Below, piece by piece: positions 32,992 through 41,652 of a stretch of 64,000 nt of DNA. Made by a program: the position numbers and the translations under genes. The notes under the pieces were generated by a model. That model saw nothing but the letters and a program-made list of their open reading frames with translations. It was not told the DNA's origin and made no database searches. Where the stretch lies: positions 62,001 to 126,000 of the forward strand of contig NZ_JBHRTR010000013.1 in NCBI RefSeq assembly GCF_042646425.1, in the 5' to 3' direction. Numbering within the stretch: the first letter of the stretch is position 1; every line of letters starts with the position of its first letter. The stretch comes from Marinibaculum pumilum (lineage in GTDB: Bacteria; Pseudomonadota; Alphaproteobacteria; Ferrovibrionales; Ferrovibrionaceae).

Positions 32992-33375
32992 GTGTCGTTC
33001 CGCGACCACGACTACTATCCGCCGGTCTCGCCGCTCTCGGCGGGCCTGCGGGGGCGCTGCCCGCGCTGCGGCGAGGGGCGGCTGTTCAAGGGCTTCCTGG
33101 ACATCCGGCAGGAATGCACGGCCTGTGGTCTGGACTATGGCCAGGTCGATTCCGGCGACGGGCCCGCGGTCTTCGTGATCTTCATCGTCGGCTTCATCGT
33201 CGTCGCCCTGGCGCTGTGGCTGGAACTGGCCTACACGCCGCCCATCTGGCTGCACATGCTGCTGTGGATCCCGTTGATCCTGATTCTGTCGCTGGGCCTG
33301 CTGCGCCCCTTCAAGGCGACCCTGATCGCGCTGCAATACCGCAACAAGGCCAGCCAGGACATCGAACTGCACTGA
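32992..33375 (+). CDS. DUF983 family membrane protein
   Basis: The 127-residue protein has two CxxC pairs (CPRCGEGRLF and CTACGLDYG) in the first third, like a small zinc ribbon, then two hydrophobic helices (VFVIFIVGFIVVALALWLEL and LHMLLWIPLILILSLGLLRP). This is the DUF983 family, often encoded between ctaE and SURF1 in alphaproteobacteria, so a role in oxidase biogenesis is likely but not shown. The start is a GTG at 32992 with GGAGAGAGG just upstream. It is bounded by hairpins on both sides. Confidence 0.85.
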   Translation: MSFRDHDYYPPVSPLSAGLRGRCPRCGEGRLFKGFLDIRQECTACGLDYGQVDSGDGPAVFVIFIVGFIVVALALWLELAYTPPIWLHMLLWIPLILILSLGLLRPFKATLIALQYRNKASQDIELH

Positions 33376-33397
33376 GGCGCAACTGCAGATCCGGCAC

Positions 33398-33423
33398 CAT
33401 GGCGGCGCCGGTGCGCCGCCATG
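33398..33423. promoter_or_regulatory. Perfect hairpin between DUF983 and SURF1 genes
   Basis: The arms CATGGCGGCGC and GCGCCGCCATG form an 11-bp perfect stem around a CGGT loop. It lies 22 bases after the DUF983 stop and 70 bases before the SURF1 gene start. Like the hairpin after ctaE, it lacks a T run. Together the two hairpins isolate DUF983 within the cluster. Confidence 0.65.
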
Positions 33424-33493
33424 CGCGATGACGCAACCCGGGACGCATCCTGGCTTCGATCGCACAACCTGATTCAGGGAAACCGATACCCGC

Positions 33494-34243
33494 ATGTCGA
33501 TGCTGACCCGCATTCTGGGCACCCGTCCGGCGCTTGTGCCGACCCTGTTCACTATCCCCACCCTGATCGTCCTGATCGGGCTGGGCACCTGGCAGGTCGA
33601 CAGGCTGCAATGGAAGAACGCGCTGCTGGACCGCATCCACGAGCGGATATCCGGGCCGGCCGTGCCGCTGCCGCCGGGCGAGCTGCCGCTGGACGACTGG
33701 GAATATCGCCGCGTGTCGGTGACCGGCAGCTACCTGCCGGAGCGGGAGTTCCACCTGCTGGCGACCAGCCTGCGCGGCAATGCCGGCTACCAGGTGATCA
33801 CGCCGTTCCGGCGCGCCGATGGCGGCGGGATCCTTCTGGTCAACCGTGGCTGGATCCCGACCGAGCGCAAGGCACCGGCGGACAGGCCCGGCAGCATGCC
33901 GCCGGAAGGTGAGACGACGGCGACCGGCATCGTCCGCATCCCCTGGGCGCAGGGCACCTTCGTGGCCGACAACGATCCGGACCGCAATCTCTGGTTCTGG
34001 CCGGACCTTGCCGGCATGGGCGACCAGATCGGGCAGCCGGTGGCGCCCTACATGGTCGAGCTCGTCGCCCGCGAGGATCCGGAGGCGGTCTTCCCAATGG
34101 GCGGCCAGACCCGGGTCAACATCGCCAACAATCACCTGGAATATGCCCTCACCTGGTACGGCTTCGCGGTTGCCCTGGTGGTGATCTACATCCTGTGGCA
34201 TCGCCGCCTGGCGCGCGAGACGGAGCGGGGCGGGCCGGAATGA
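33494..34243 (+). CDS. SURF1 family cytochrome oxidase assembly protein
   Basis: The 249-residue protein has the SURF1 layout: an N-terminal membrane helix (LFTIPTLIVLIGLGTWQVDR), a periplasmic domain with YRRVSVTGSYLPEREFHL, NAGYQVITPFRRADG and LLVNRGWIPTERK, and a C-terminal helix (LTWYGFAVALVVIYILWH) preceded by NNHLEYALTWY. SURF1 helps insert heme a into subunit I. It follows the oxidase genes and overlaps the next gene by four bases (ATGA). Confidence 0.93.
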   Translation: MSMLTRILGTRPALVPTLFTIPTLIVLIGLGTWQVDRLQWKNALLDRIHERISGPAVPLPPGELPLDDWEYRRVSVTGSYLPEREFHLLATSLRGNAGYQVITPFRRADGGGILLVNRGWIPTERKAPADRPGSMPPEGETTATGIVRIPWAQGTFVADNDPDRNLWFWPDLAGMGDQIGQPVAPYMVELVAREDPEAVFPMGGQTRVNIANNHLEYALTWYGFAVALVVIYILWHRRLARETERGGPE

Positions 34244-35772
34244 GCGGCACCGGGCAGGAGGCGGGTGCGATGCCGCCCGGTGCGGCGGACGGGCCTGCCG
34301 GCAGGGCGCTGGCGGCGCGGTTTCGCCGGATCGCGCGCCTGCGCCAGGTCGAGCGGGTGCTGGGCTGGGACCAGCGGGTGATGATGCCGGCCGGCGCCGC
34401 GGCGCTGCGCGGCGACCAGCTGGCGGAACTGGAGCTGATGCGCCAGGACATCCTGGTGGCGCCGGACATGGCGGACCTCCTCGATGCCGCGGAGGGGGAG
34501 GCCGCCGCGGCGCCGGATCCCTGGTGGCAGGCCAACCTGCGCGAGATGCGCCGGATGTGCCGGCAGGCTGGGGCGGTTCCCTCCGACCTGCTGGTGGCGA
34601 AGGCGCGCGCGGTCGCGGCGGGCGAGATGGCCTGGCGCGCTGCCAGGGCGGAAGACCGTTTCGATGCGATGGCCGGCCCGCTGCGGGCGGTGATCGACGC
34701 GGTCCGGGACTGGGCCGATGCGCTGGCGGCGGCACAGGGCTGTTCGCGCTACGACGCGCTGCTGGACCAGTACGATCCGGGCGCGAAGGCTGCGACCATC
34801 CTGCCCCTGTTCGCCGACCTGGCCGACACGATCCGCCAGGTGCTGCCGGAGATCCTGGAACGGCAGGCGGCCGCGCCACCGGCGGTGCAGCCGCCGGCGG
34901 TGCCGACGGCGCGCCAGGCCGATGCGGCGCGGGCGCTGGCGGCCTTTCTCGGCTTCGACTTCCGTCACGGCCGCCTGGACGAGAGCCTGCATCCCTTCAC
35001 TTCCGGCAGCCTGGGCGATGTCCGCATCACCACCCGCTTCGACGCCGGGGACCCGATGTCCGGCCTCCTCGCCGTCGCGCATGAGACCGGCCATGCGCTC
35101 TACGAGGCGGGCCTGCCGGCGGCCTGGCGCGACCAGCCCGCGGGACGGGCGCGCGGCATGATCCTGCATGAGAGCCAGAGCCTGCTTTGCGAGCGCCAGC
35201 TGATGCGGCTGCCCGGCGTCCTGGACTGGCTGGCTGGCGACCTCGCCGGACGCTTTGGCGCGGCGCCCGCCTGGTCCGCGGCAAACCTGCGCCGGTTGGC
35301 GTCCCGGGTGATCCCCGGCCTGATCCGGGTGGAGGCGGACGAGGTGACCTATCCGTTGCACATCCTGCTGCGGACCGAACTGGAACAGGCGCTGCTGGCC
35401 GGCGACCTGGCGGTGGACGACCTGCCGGGGGCCTGGGCCGATCGGATGCACGACCTGCTGGGTGTGAGCGTCCCCGACGACCGCCGCGGCTGCCTGCAGG
35501 ACATCCACTGGCCGTCCGGCGCGTTCGGCTATTTCCCGACCTATACCTTGGGGGCGCTGGCGGCGGTGCAGCTGTTCGAGGCGGCTGCGGGCACCCAGAA
35601 AGCGGCTGGGGGAGCGGATGCGGACCATGAGACGATCCTGGCCTGGATGGGCCGCAACGTGCATGGCGCGGCGTCCAGCGCCGATACCGACGGTATCCTG
35701 CAGGCGGCGACCGGCGCGCCCCTGGGCAGCGCGGCCTTCAAGCGCCATATTCGCGCCACCTATCTGACCTGA
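34240..35772 (+). CDS. Carboxypeptidase, M32 family
   Basis: The 510-residue metallocarboxypeptidase has the zinc motif HETGHALYEAG at about residues 284-294, with the third ligand in ARGMILHESQSLLCERQ. Other family blocks are VLGWDQRVMMP near the N terminus and HPFTSGSLGDVRITTRF, and the C-terminal DIHWPSGAFGYFPTYTLGA. It removes C-terminal residues from peptides in the cytoplasm. The start overlaps the SURF1 stop (ATGA), so translation is coupled even though the functions seem unrelated. Confidence 0.93.
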   Translation: MSGTGQEAGAMPPGAADGPAGRALAARFRRIARLRQVERVLGWDQRVMMPAGAAALRGDQLAELELMRQDILVAPDMADLLDAAEGEAAAAPDPWWQANLREMRRMCRQAGAVPSDLLVAKARAVAAGEMAWRAARAEDRFDAMAGPLRAVIDAVRDWADALAAAQGCSRYDALLDQYDPGAKAATILPLFADLADTIRQVLPEILERQAAAPPAVQPPAVPTARQADAARALAAFLGFDFRHGRLDESLHPFTSGSLGDVRITTRFDAGDPMSGLLAVAHETGHALYEAGLPAAWRDQPAGRARGMILHESQSLLCERQLMRLPGVLDWLAGDLAGRFGAAPAWSAANLRRLASRVIPGLIRVEADEVTYPLHILLRTELEQALLAGDLAVDDLPGAWADRMHDLLGVSVPDDRRGCLQDIHWPSGAFGYFPTYTLGALAAVQLFEAAAGTQKAAGGADADHETILAWMGRNVHGAASSADTDGILQAATGAPLGSAAFKRHIRATYLT

Positions 35773-35812
35773 CACCGACAGCGACAGTGACAGCAAGCGG
35801 GAAAGCATCCAG

Positions 35813-37231
35813 ATGACGGCCACGGGCAATCGCCTGCGATACGTGTCGACCCGCGGCGGCGCGGCAGCCCAGGATTTCACCGGCGTGCTGATGGCCGGCC
35901 TGGCGAGCGATGGCGGCCTGTACCTGCCGGAGGCCTGGCCGCAGCTCGCGCCCGCCGACTGGCAGGCGCTGGCCGGCAAGCCCTATGCGGAGGCTGCCTT
36001 CCGGGTCCTGCGGCCCTTCACCGCCGGCGCGCTGGACGATGCGGTCCTGGCGCGGCTGACCGCGGAGGCCTATGCGCAGTTCGATCATGAAACGGTCTGC
36101 CCGCTGGTGCAGATCGCGCCTTCGCGCTGGCTGCTGGAGCTGTTCCACGGGCCCACCCTGGCGTTCAAGGATGTGGCGATGCAGCTGCTGGGGCGGCTGT
36201 TCGACCATGTCCTGACGGCGCGCGGCGAGCGCATGACGATCGTCGGCGCCACCTCCGGCGATACCGGCTCTGCGGCGATCGAGGCCTGCCGCGGGCGGGA
36301 TGCGATCGACATCTTCATCCTGCACCCGCACGAGCGCACCTCCGAGGTGCAGCGCCGCCAGATGACCTGCGTGACCGACGACAACGTGCACAATATCGCC
36401 GTGCGCGGCACCTTCGACGATTGCCAGGCCCTGGTGAAGGCGATGTTCAACGATGCGCCGTTCCGGGAGCGGATGCGGCTGTCGGCGGTGAACTCGATCA
36501 ACTGGGCGCGGGTCATGGCGCAGGTGGTGTACTACGCCACCGCCGCGGTGGCGCTGGGCGGGCCGGCGCGGCCGGTGCGGTTCAGCGTGCCGACCGGCAA
36601 TTTCGGCGATGTCTTCGCCGGCTATGCGGCAGCGCGCATGGGCCTGCCGGTGGCCGGCCTGACGGTGGCGACCAACCGCAACGACATCCTGGCCCGCGTC
36701 TTCGCCAGCGGCAGCTACCGCAAGGGGGAGGTCGCGCGGACCATGAGCCCCAGCATGGACATCCAGGTCTCCTCCAATTTCGAACGGCTGCTGTTCGACG
36801 CCTGCGGCCGTGACGGCGCGAAGGTCGCCGCGCTGATGCAGGGCCTCGATGCCGATGGCGGCTTCGAGCTCGGCGGCCTGCTGCGGCAGGCGGCGCCGCT
36901 GTTCACCGCCGCGGCGGTCGACGAGGCGCTGACCTTGGAGACGATCGCCGCGACCCACCGGTCGACCGGCCGGCTGATCGACCCGCATACCGCGGTCGGC
37001 GTGGCCGCGGCGGAACGCGTGGCGGAGGACGCGCTGCCGATGGTGGTGCTGTCGACGGCGCACCCGGCGAAGTTCCCGGACGCGGTGGAACGGGCGACCG
37101 GCCTGCGGCCGCCGCTTCCGGAACGTCTGTCCGACCTCTATGAGCGGCCCGAGCGCTACGAGGTCCTGGACGCCGACCTGGCGCAGATCCAGGCCCATGT
37201 TGCGCAACGGGCGCGCATTGTGCGGGAATGA
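35813..37231 (+). CDS. thrC: Threonine synthase
   Basis: The 472-residue pyridoxal-phosphate enzyme converts O-phosphohomoserine to threonine. The PLP lysine lies in GPTLAFKDVAMQLLG at about residues 113-127; GATSGDTGSAAIEA and the phosphate loop VPTGNFGDVFAGYAA follow, as in the longer type 2 threonine synthases. It starts RYVSTRGGAAAQDF, the family's usual N terminus. Homoserine kinase, the previous step, is encoded about 5 kb away at 42105-43094. Its stop lies 41 bases before the M16 peptidase start. Confidence 0.95.
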   Translation: MTATGNRLRYVSTRGGAAAQDFTGVLMAGLASDGGLYLPEAWPQLAPADWQALAGKPYAEAAFRVLRPFTAGALDDAVLARLTAEAYAQFDHETVCPLVQIAPSRWLLELFHGPTLAFKDVAMQLLGRLFDHVLTARGERMTIVGATSGDTGSAAIEACRGRDAIDIFILHPHERTSEVQRRQMTCVTDDNVHNIAVRGTFDDCQALVKAMFNDAPFRERMRLSAVNSINWARVMAQVVYYATAAVALGGPARPVRFSVPTGNFGDVFAGYAAARMGLPVAGLTVATNRNDILARVFASGSYRKGEVARTMSPSMDIQVSSNFERLLFDACGRDGAKVAALMQGLDADGGFELGGLLRQAAPLFTAAAVDEALTLETIAATHRSTGRLIDPHTAVGVAAAERVAEDALPMVVLSTAHPAKFPDAVERATGLRPPLPERLSDLYERPERYEVLDADLAQIQAHVAQRARIVRE

Positions 37232-37272
37232 GATCGTTGAGACGAGGCCCCCCGAACGGTTATGGGAGCGAC

Positions 37273-38547
37273 ATGACGGTAGAGGTCAGTGAATTGCCGG
37301 GCGGCCTGCGGGTCGTGACCGACAGCATGCCGGGCATTGCCTCGGCATCGGTCGGCGTATGGGTGGATGCGGGCTCCCGCCACGAGGATCCGGTGGAGAA
37401 CGGCACCGCCCATTTCCTGGAGCATATGGCCTTCAAGGGAACCGAGAACCGCTCCACCCGGCAGATCATGGAAGAGATCGAGATGGTGGGCGGCAGCCTC
37501 AACGCCTTCACGGCGCGGGAGCAGACCACCTATCACGCCCAGGTGCTGGAAGCCGACCTGGACCTGGCCGTCGACCTGCTGTCCGACATCGTGATGAACC
37601 CGGTCTTCGCGCCCGAGGAGATGGAGCGCGAGCGCCAGGTCATCCTGCAGGAAATCGGCATGGTGCAGGACACGCCGGACGACCTGGTGTTCGATCATCT
37701 ACAGGCGGTCGCCTATCCGGACCAGGCCATCGGGCGTTCGATCCTGGGCACCGACCGCGGCATCGCGGCGCTGCCGCTCGACGTGCTGCGCGGCTTCCGG
37801 GACCGGCACTATGACGCCGGGCGGATGATCGTCGCCGCGGCCGGCGCGGTCGACCATGACCGTTTCCGCGACCTGGTCGGCGAACGCTTCGCGCTGGCCT
37901 CCGGTGGCAATGGCGGCGCGCGGCCCGGCGCCTACGAGGCGGCCAGCTATCGCGGCGGCGACCTGCGCGACGCCCGCAGCCTGGACCAGGTGCATCTGTC
38001 CTTCGCCTTTCCGGGACTGTGCTTCGACGACCCGGACTATTACGCGCTGCAGGTCTACGCCACCCTGCTGGGCGGCGGCTCCTCCTCCCGCCTGATGCAG
38101 GAGGTGCGGGAGGAACGCGGCCTCGCCTATTCGATCTTCGCGCAGCCGGTCGCCTATGCCGATGGCGGCCTGCTGACCCTCTATGCCGGCACCAGCGACG
38201 ACCTGGCGATCGAGCTGCTGGACGTGCTGGGGGAGCAGGTGCGCGACAGCGTGGAGAACGTCACCGACCCGGAGATCCAGCGGGCGCGGGCGCAGCTGAA
38301 GGCGGGCCTGCTGATGTCGCTGGAAAGCTCCAACGCCCGGATGGAGATCGCGGCACGGCATCTCTACCTGTTCGGACGCCCGCTCACCGTGCAGGAACTG
38401 TCGGCCAGCATCGACGCCGTGGACCGCGCTTCGGTGATCCGGGCCGCACGCCGTGTCTTCGGCGGCGGTCCCCTGTCCTTCGCGGCCGTGGGGCCGGTCG
38501 ACGGGCTGCCCGACAGGGCCGCCATCCAGGAGCGCTTCGCGCTCTGA
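37273..38547 (+). CDS. M16 family zinc peptidase (processing peptidase-like)
   Basis: The 424-residue protein has the inverted zinc motif HFLEHMAFKG near residues 47-56, with the downstream glutamate in the EQTTYHAQVL...DLLSDIV block. In the second half it has GGGSSSRLMQEVREERGLAY, the conserved substrate-binding R/Y region. It resembles the beta subunit of the mitochondrial processing peptidase. The ATG at 37273 follows GGGAGCGAC; a start at 37228 overlaps thrC and is less likely. It follows thrC, as in many alphaproteobacteria. Confidence 0.93.
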   Translation: MTVEVSELPGGLRVVTDSMPGIASASVGVWVDAGSRHEDPVENGTAHFLEHMAFKGTENRSTRQIMEEIEMVGGSLNAFTAREQTTYHAQVLEADLDLAVDLLSDIVMNPVFAPEEMERERQVILQEIGMVQDTPDDLVFDHLQAVAYPDQAIGRSILGTDRGIAALPLDVLRGFRDRHYDAGRMIVAAAGAVDHDRFRDLVGERFALASGGNGGARPGAYEAASYRGGDLRDARSLDQVHLSFAFPGLCFDDPDYYALQVYATLLGGGSSSRLMQEVREERGLAYSIFAQPVAYADGGLLTLYAGTSDDLAIELLDVLGEQVRDSVENVTDPEIQRARAQLKAGLLMSLESSNARMEIAARHLYLFGRPLTVQELSASIDAVDRASVIRAARRVFGGGPLSFAAVGPVDGLPDRAAIQERFAL

Positions 38548-38563
38548 CCGGCGGCGGCGGGCG

Positions 38564-39292
38564 ATGGCCAGCATTCCCCTGCTGACGGCCCTGTCTGGCG
38601 CGATGACGCCGCTTTTCGGCCTCTGGCCGTTCCGCTGGAGCCAGTCCGCCGCCGATGCGCCTTTGCTGGTCGGCCAGCGGGTGGAACTGCGCTGGCCGCG
38701 CAGCCAGGATCATGCCGCCTGGGCATGCCTGCGGGCGGAGAGTCGCGCCTTCCTGACGCCGTGGGAGCCGGCCTGGCCGAACGACGCGCTGACCGTCGAG
38801 GGATTCGAGCGCCGCCTGCGTGCCCATCGCCGCGACGTGCGCGACGGCACCGGCTACATGTTCCTGGTCTTCCGCCGCGACGACGGCGCCCTGCTGGGCG
38901 GGGTCAGCCTGTCCCAGGTCCGCCGTGGCGCCGGCGCCAGCGCCGAGATCGGCTACTGGCTGGGGGAGGCGCATGGCGGCCGCGGCTACATGTCGGAGGC
39001 CGTGCAGGCGGTCCTGCGGCATGCCTTCGAGACCCTGCAGCTCCGCCGGGTGGAGGCCGCCTGCCTGCCCAGCAATGTGCGGTCCAAGGCACTGCTGGTC
39101 CGGTTGGGGTTCCAGCGCGAAGGGCTGGCCAGATCCTATCTGTGCATCAATGGGCGCTGGCGCGACCACGAACTCCACGCCCTGCTGCTGGAGGACTGGC
39201 GCCAGATGCCGGCGCCTGTTCCGATCGCGGCCGGATTGGCCGCAGCCAGCACGCAAAGCAACGTCGGCGGCGGTGTGGCGACGCTGCGTTAA
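38564..39292 (+). CDS. GNAT acetyltransferase, RimJ/RimL type
   Basis: The 242-residue protein matches the RimJ/RimL group of GNAT enzymes that acetylate protein N termini. It has AEIGYWLGEAHGGRGYMSEA (acetyl-CoA binding) at about residues 127-146, then LRRVEAACLPSNVRSKALLV, RLGFQREGLARSYLCINGRW and DHELHALLLEDW. The first 38 residues before LVGQRVELRWP are unusual and could mean a later start, but no better start is visible. It begins 16 bases after the M16 peptidase gene. The target is unknown. Confidence 0.88.
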   Translation: MASIPLLTALSGAMTPLFGLWPFRWSQSAADAPLLVGQRVELRWPRSQDHAAWACLRAESRAFLTPWEPAWPNDALTVEGFERRLRAHRRDVRDGTGYMFLVFRRDDGALLGGVSLSQVRRGAGASAEIGYWLGEAHGGRGYMSEAVQAVLRHAFETLQLRRVEAACLPSNVRSKALLVRLGFQREGLARSYLCINGRWRDHELHALLLEDWRQMPAPVPIAAGLAAASTQSNVGGGVATLR

Positions 39293-39313
39293 GGGGAGGT
39301 GGCGTGCTGCGGC

Positions 39314-39880
39314 TCAGGCGTGGCCGGCGGCCGATGACAGGCGGGAAGGGTCGCCGATCCCCAGCCGGCCCACCGCCCGCGGCCACATGTCGTCGGCAGT
39401 GGTGCCGAAGATGATATCCAGGTCCGCCGGGCCGTGCAGCCAGCCGTTCGCCTGGATCTCGCCGTCCAGCTGCCCAGGCGCCCAGCCGGCATAGCCCAGC
39501 GCAACGATGGCATGGGCCGGGCCCTCGCCCTCCGCGATCGCGCGCAGGATGTCGACAGTGGCGGTCAGGGCGATGCCGTCGCCGACCATCATCGTCTCCT
39601 CCCGCACGACGTCGGCGGTGTGCAGCACGAAGCCGCGCCCGGGCTCTACCGGGCCGCCGAACTGGATCGGGAAATTGTCGGCGGGCTCGCCCTCGAAGCC
39701 GACCTGGTCCAGCAGCTTCGCGAAATCGATCCCCTCCAGCGCCTTGTTGAGCACCAGGCCCATGGCGCCGTCGGCATTGTGGACGCACATATAGACCACC
39801 GACTGGGCGAACCGCTCGTCGCTCATATGCGGCATCGCCATCAGAAGCTGCCCTTCGAGATAGGGGCTGTTGCCGGTCAA
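39314..39880 (-). CDS. YqgE/AlgH family protein (UPF0301)
   Basis: The 188-residue protein begins TGNSPYLEGQLLMAMPHMSD, followed by RFAQSVVYMCVHNADGAMGL and the core QFGGPVEPGRGFVLHT, all typical of the YqgE/AlgH family. The C-terminal ALGYAGWAPGQLDGEIQANG and WLHGPADLDIIFG also match. The best start is the TTG at 39880, which has GGAGG five bases upstream and gives the normal N terminus; the nearest in-frame ATG choices are far upstream or inside the fold. The function of the family is not settled. It is divergent from the DsbD-N-like gene. Confidence 0.88.
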   Translation of the reverse strand: MTGNSPYLEGQLLMAMPHMSDERFAQSVVYMCVHNADGAMGLVLNKALEGIDFAKLLDQVGFEGEPADNFPIQFGGPVEPGRGFVLHTADVVREETMMVGDGIALTATVDILRAIAEGEGPAHAIVALGYAGWAPGQLDGEIQANGWLHGPADLDIIFGTTADDMWPRAVGRLGIGDPSRLSSAAGHA

Positions 39881-40022
39881 TCGGTCCTCCGGGTCCGGGG
39901 TAGGGATCCATGATATCCGCACGTGAATGTGAGGGCCATGGCCTACCTGTTCCAGGCCTGCAGGGATATTTCTGCGAAACGGATGGCCTCGCCGGCCCCC
40001 GATGCATGGACCGGAGCGTATC

Positions 40023-40970
40023 ATGATACCCATTTCCTGCCCGACCCGTCGCCGCCCGCGATCGCCGGCTGCCCGGTTCTGCGCGGCGCTGCTGGTGTTC
40101 CTCGCCGCCGCAGGGGCCGCGGCGGGGATTGGCTGTCCGGCTTCGGCCGATGGCGAGGGCTGGGCCTCGCCCTGGATCGAGAAGGAGCAGCTGGCCCTGC
40201 GGCTGGTCGCCGACAGCACCCGGCTGGGCCCCGATGGCGGGGCACGGCTGGGCCTCCAGGTGCGGCTGCAGCCCGGCTGGACCTTCTATTGGCGGCATCC
40301 CGGGGACAACGGCCTGGCGCCGCTGCTGGACTGGTCCGGATCGGAGAATCTGGGCGGGGTCGCGGTGGACTGGCCGGCACCGCACCGCAAGGAGGTGCTG
40401 GGCGCGCAGAACTATGTCTATACCGAGGAAGTGGTGTTGCCGGTCCGCCTGACGGCCGGCGATGCCGACGCGCCCCTGCTGGCCGACCTGCGCCTGGACT
40501 ACGGCGTCTGCAAGGAGGTCTGCGTCCCCTATTCGGACCATCTGGCCCTGCTGCTCCAGCCCGGCACCGCCGATCCGACGCCGGGGGCGGAGCTGCTGGA
40601 CTGGTATGCCGGCCTGGTGCCGGAACCGGCCGGCCGTCAGGATGTCCGGCTGGCTGCCCGGCTGCCGCCGGCGGGCGCCGCCGGCGACGGACTGCTGGCG
40701 GTGGTCGCGGAGGCGGCGACGCCTTTCACCGCCCCGGACCTGTTCCTTGAGGGCCCGGAGGGCATGTGGTTTGGCGTGCCGGAGGTCAGCCTGTCGGATG
40801 ACCGGCGCCATGCCGTGATGCGGCTGCGTGCGGGACCGGAGGAGATGCTGCAGGCGCTGGCGGGCCGCGACCTGCGCATCACCCTGGTGGATACCGACCG
40901 CGCGGTGGAGGATCGCGTGATTGTGACTGCTGCCGGCGATAATGGGCACCGCCAGGGCGGCGGCGATTGA
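40023..40970 (+). CDS. Secreted DsbD N-terminal-like (DsbD-alpha) domain protein
   Basis: The 315-residue protein has a signal peptide (AARFCAALLVFLAAAGAAAG) and a domain like the periplasmic alpha domain of DsbD: GLQVRLQPGWTFYWRHPGDN, LDWSGSENLGGVAVDWPAPH and the redox pair YGVCKEVCVPY. In DsbD this cysteine pair passes electrons to partner proteins. Here the membrane and thioredoxin parts are absent, so it must receive electrons from another protein or have lost that role. The ATG at 40023 follows CCGGAG by six bases; 40002 is an alternative. It precedes a peroxiredoxin gene. Confidence 0.78.
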   Translation: MIPISCPTRRRPRSPAARFCAALLVFLAAAGAAAGIGCPASADGEGWASPWIEKEQLALRLVADSTRLGPDGGARLGLQVRLQPGWTFYWRHPGDNGLAPLLDWSGSENLGGVAVDWPAPHRKEVLGAQNYVYTEEVVLPVRLTAGDADAPLLADLRLDYGVCKEVCVPYSDHLALLLQPGTADPTPGAELLDWYAGLVPEPAGRQDVRLAARLPPAGAAGDGLLAVVAEAATPFTAPDLFLEGPEGMWFGVPEVSLSDDRRHAVMRLRAGPEEMLQALAGRDLRITLVDTDRAVEDRVIVTAAGDNGHRQGGGD

Positions 40971-41090
40971 CATGACGCCGCCCGGGGCCATCTTCTGTCC
41001 CGGGCCGCCGCGGGGCCGCCCGGCCCGTCCGCGCGCCCGTATGGACTTTCAACCGACCTTTCCGTCAAGCCAGCCAAGGGGGACGAGAGC

Positions 41091-41573
41091 ATGCCGATCC
41101 AAGTGGGAGACAAGATTCCCGACGTCACGGTGATGACCATGACGGCAGAGGGCCCGAAGCCCGTGAAGACCAGCGAGCTGTTCGCCGGCAAGAAGGTGGC
41201 GCTGTTCTCGGTGCCCGGCGCCTTCACGCCGACCTGCTCCGCCAAGCACCTGCCGGGCTTCGTCGAGAAGGCGTCCGACATCCGCGGCAAGGGCGTGGAC
41301 GAGATCGTCTGCATCGCCGTCAACGACGCCTTCGTCATGGGCGCCTGGGGCAAGTCGGCCAATGCCGAAGGCAAGGTGACCATGATCGGCGACGGCAATG
41401 GCGACCTGACCAAGGCGCTGGGGCTGGAGATGGACGGGTCCGGCTTCGGCCTGGGCATGCGCGGCCAGCGCTTCTCGATGATCGTCGATGACGGCAAGGT
41501 CACGCACCTGAACGTCGAGGCGCCCGGCGCCTTCGAGGTGTCGAGCGCGGAGTACATGCTCAACCAGCTCTGA
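41091..41573 (+). CDS. Peroxiredoxin, Prx5 type
   Basis: The 160-residue protein reduces peroxides with a peroxidatic cysteine at residue 49, in VPGAFTPTCSAKHLPGF. The pattern VNDAFVMGAWGKSANAEGKV and RGQRFSMIVDDGKV matches the Prx5/AhpE-like atypical group, usually reduced by glutathione or glutaredoxin. A second cysteine lies in EIVCIAV. The start has GGGGGACGAGAGC upstream. The gene is followed by a convergent terminator, and a 15-base direct repeat covers its stop codon. Confidence 0.93.
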   Translation: MPIQVGDKIPDVTVMTMTAEGPKPVKTSELFAGKKVALFSVPGAFTPTCSAKHLPGFVEKASDIRGKGVDEIVCIAVNDAFVMGAWGKSANAEGKVTMIGDGNGDLTKALGLEMDGSGFGLGMRGQRFSMIVDDGKVTHLNVEAPGAFEVSSAEYMLNQL

Positions 41574-41617
41574 CCGGCTTCCGGCAGTTCTGACCGGCTT
41601 CCGGGTCGGTCGCAGGC

Positions 41618-41646
41618 AACGGCCGCGGGCAGGTCTCGCGGCCGTT
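41618..41646. terminator. Terminator between peroxiredoxin and rnhA genes
   Basis: The arms AACGGCCGCG (41618-41627) and CGCGGCCGTT (41637-41646) are a perfect 10-bp stem with a nine-base loop, followed by a T-rich stretch TTCTGTTTC on the plus strand. The place, 45 bases after the peroxiredoxin stop and just before the convergent rnhA stop, fits a terminator. Confidence 0.75.
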
Positions 41647-41652
41647 TCTGTT

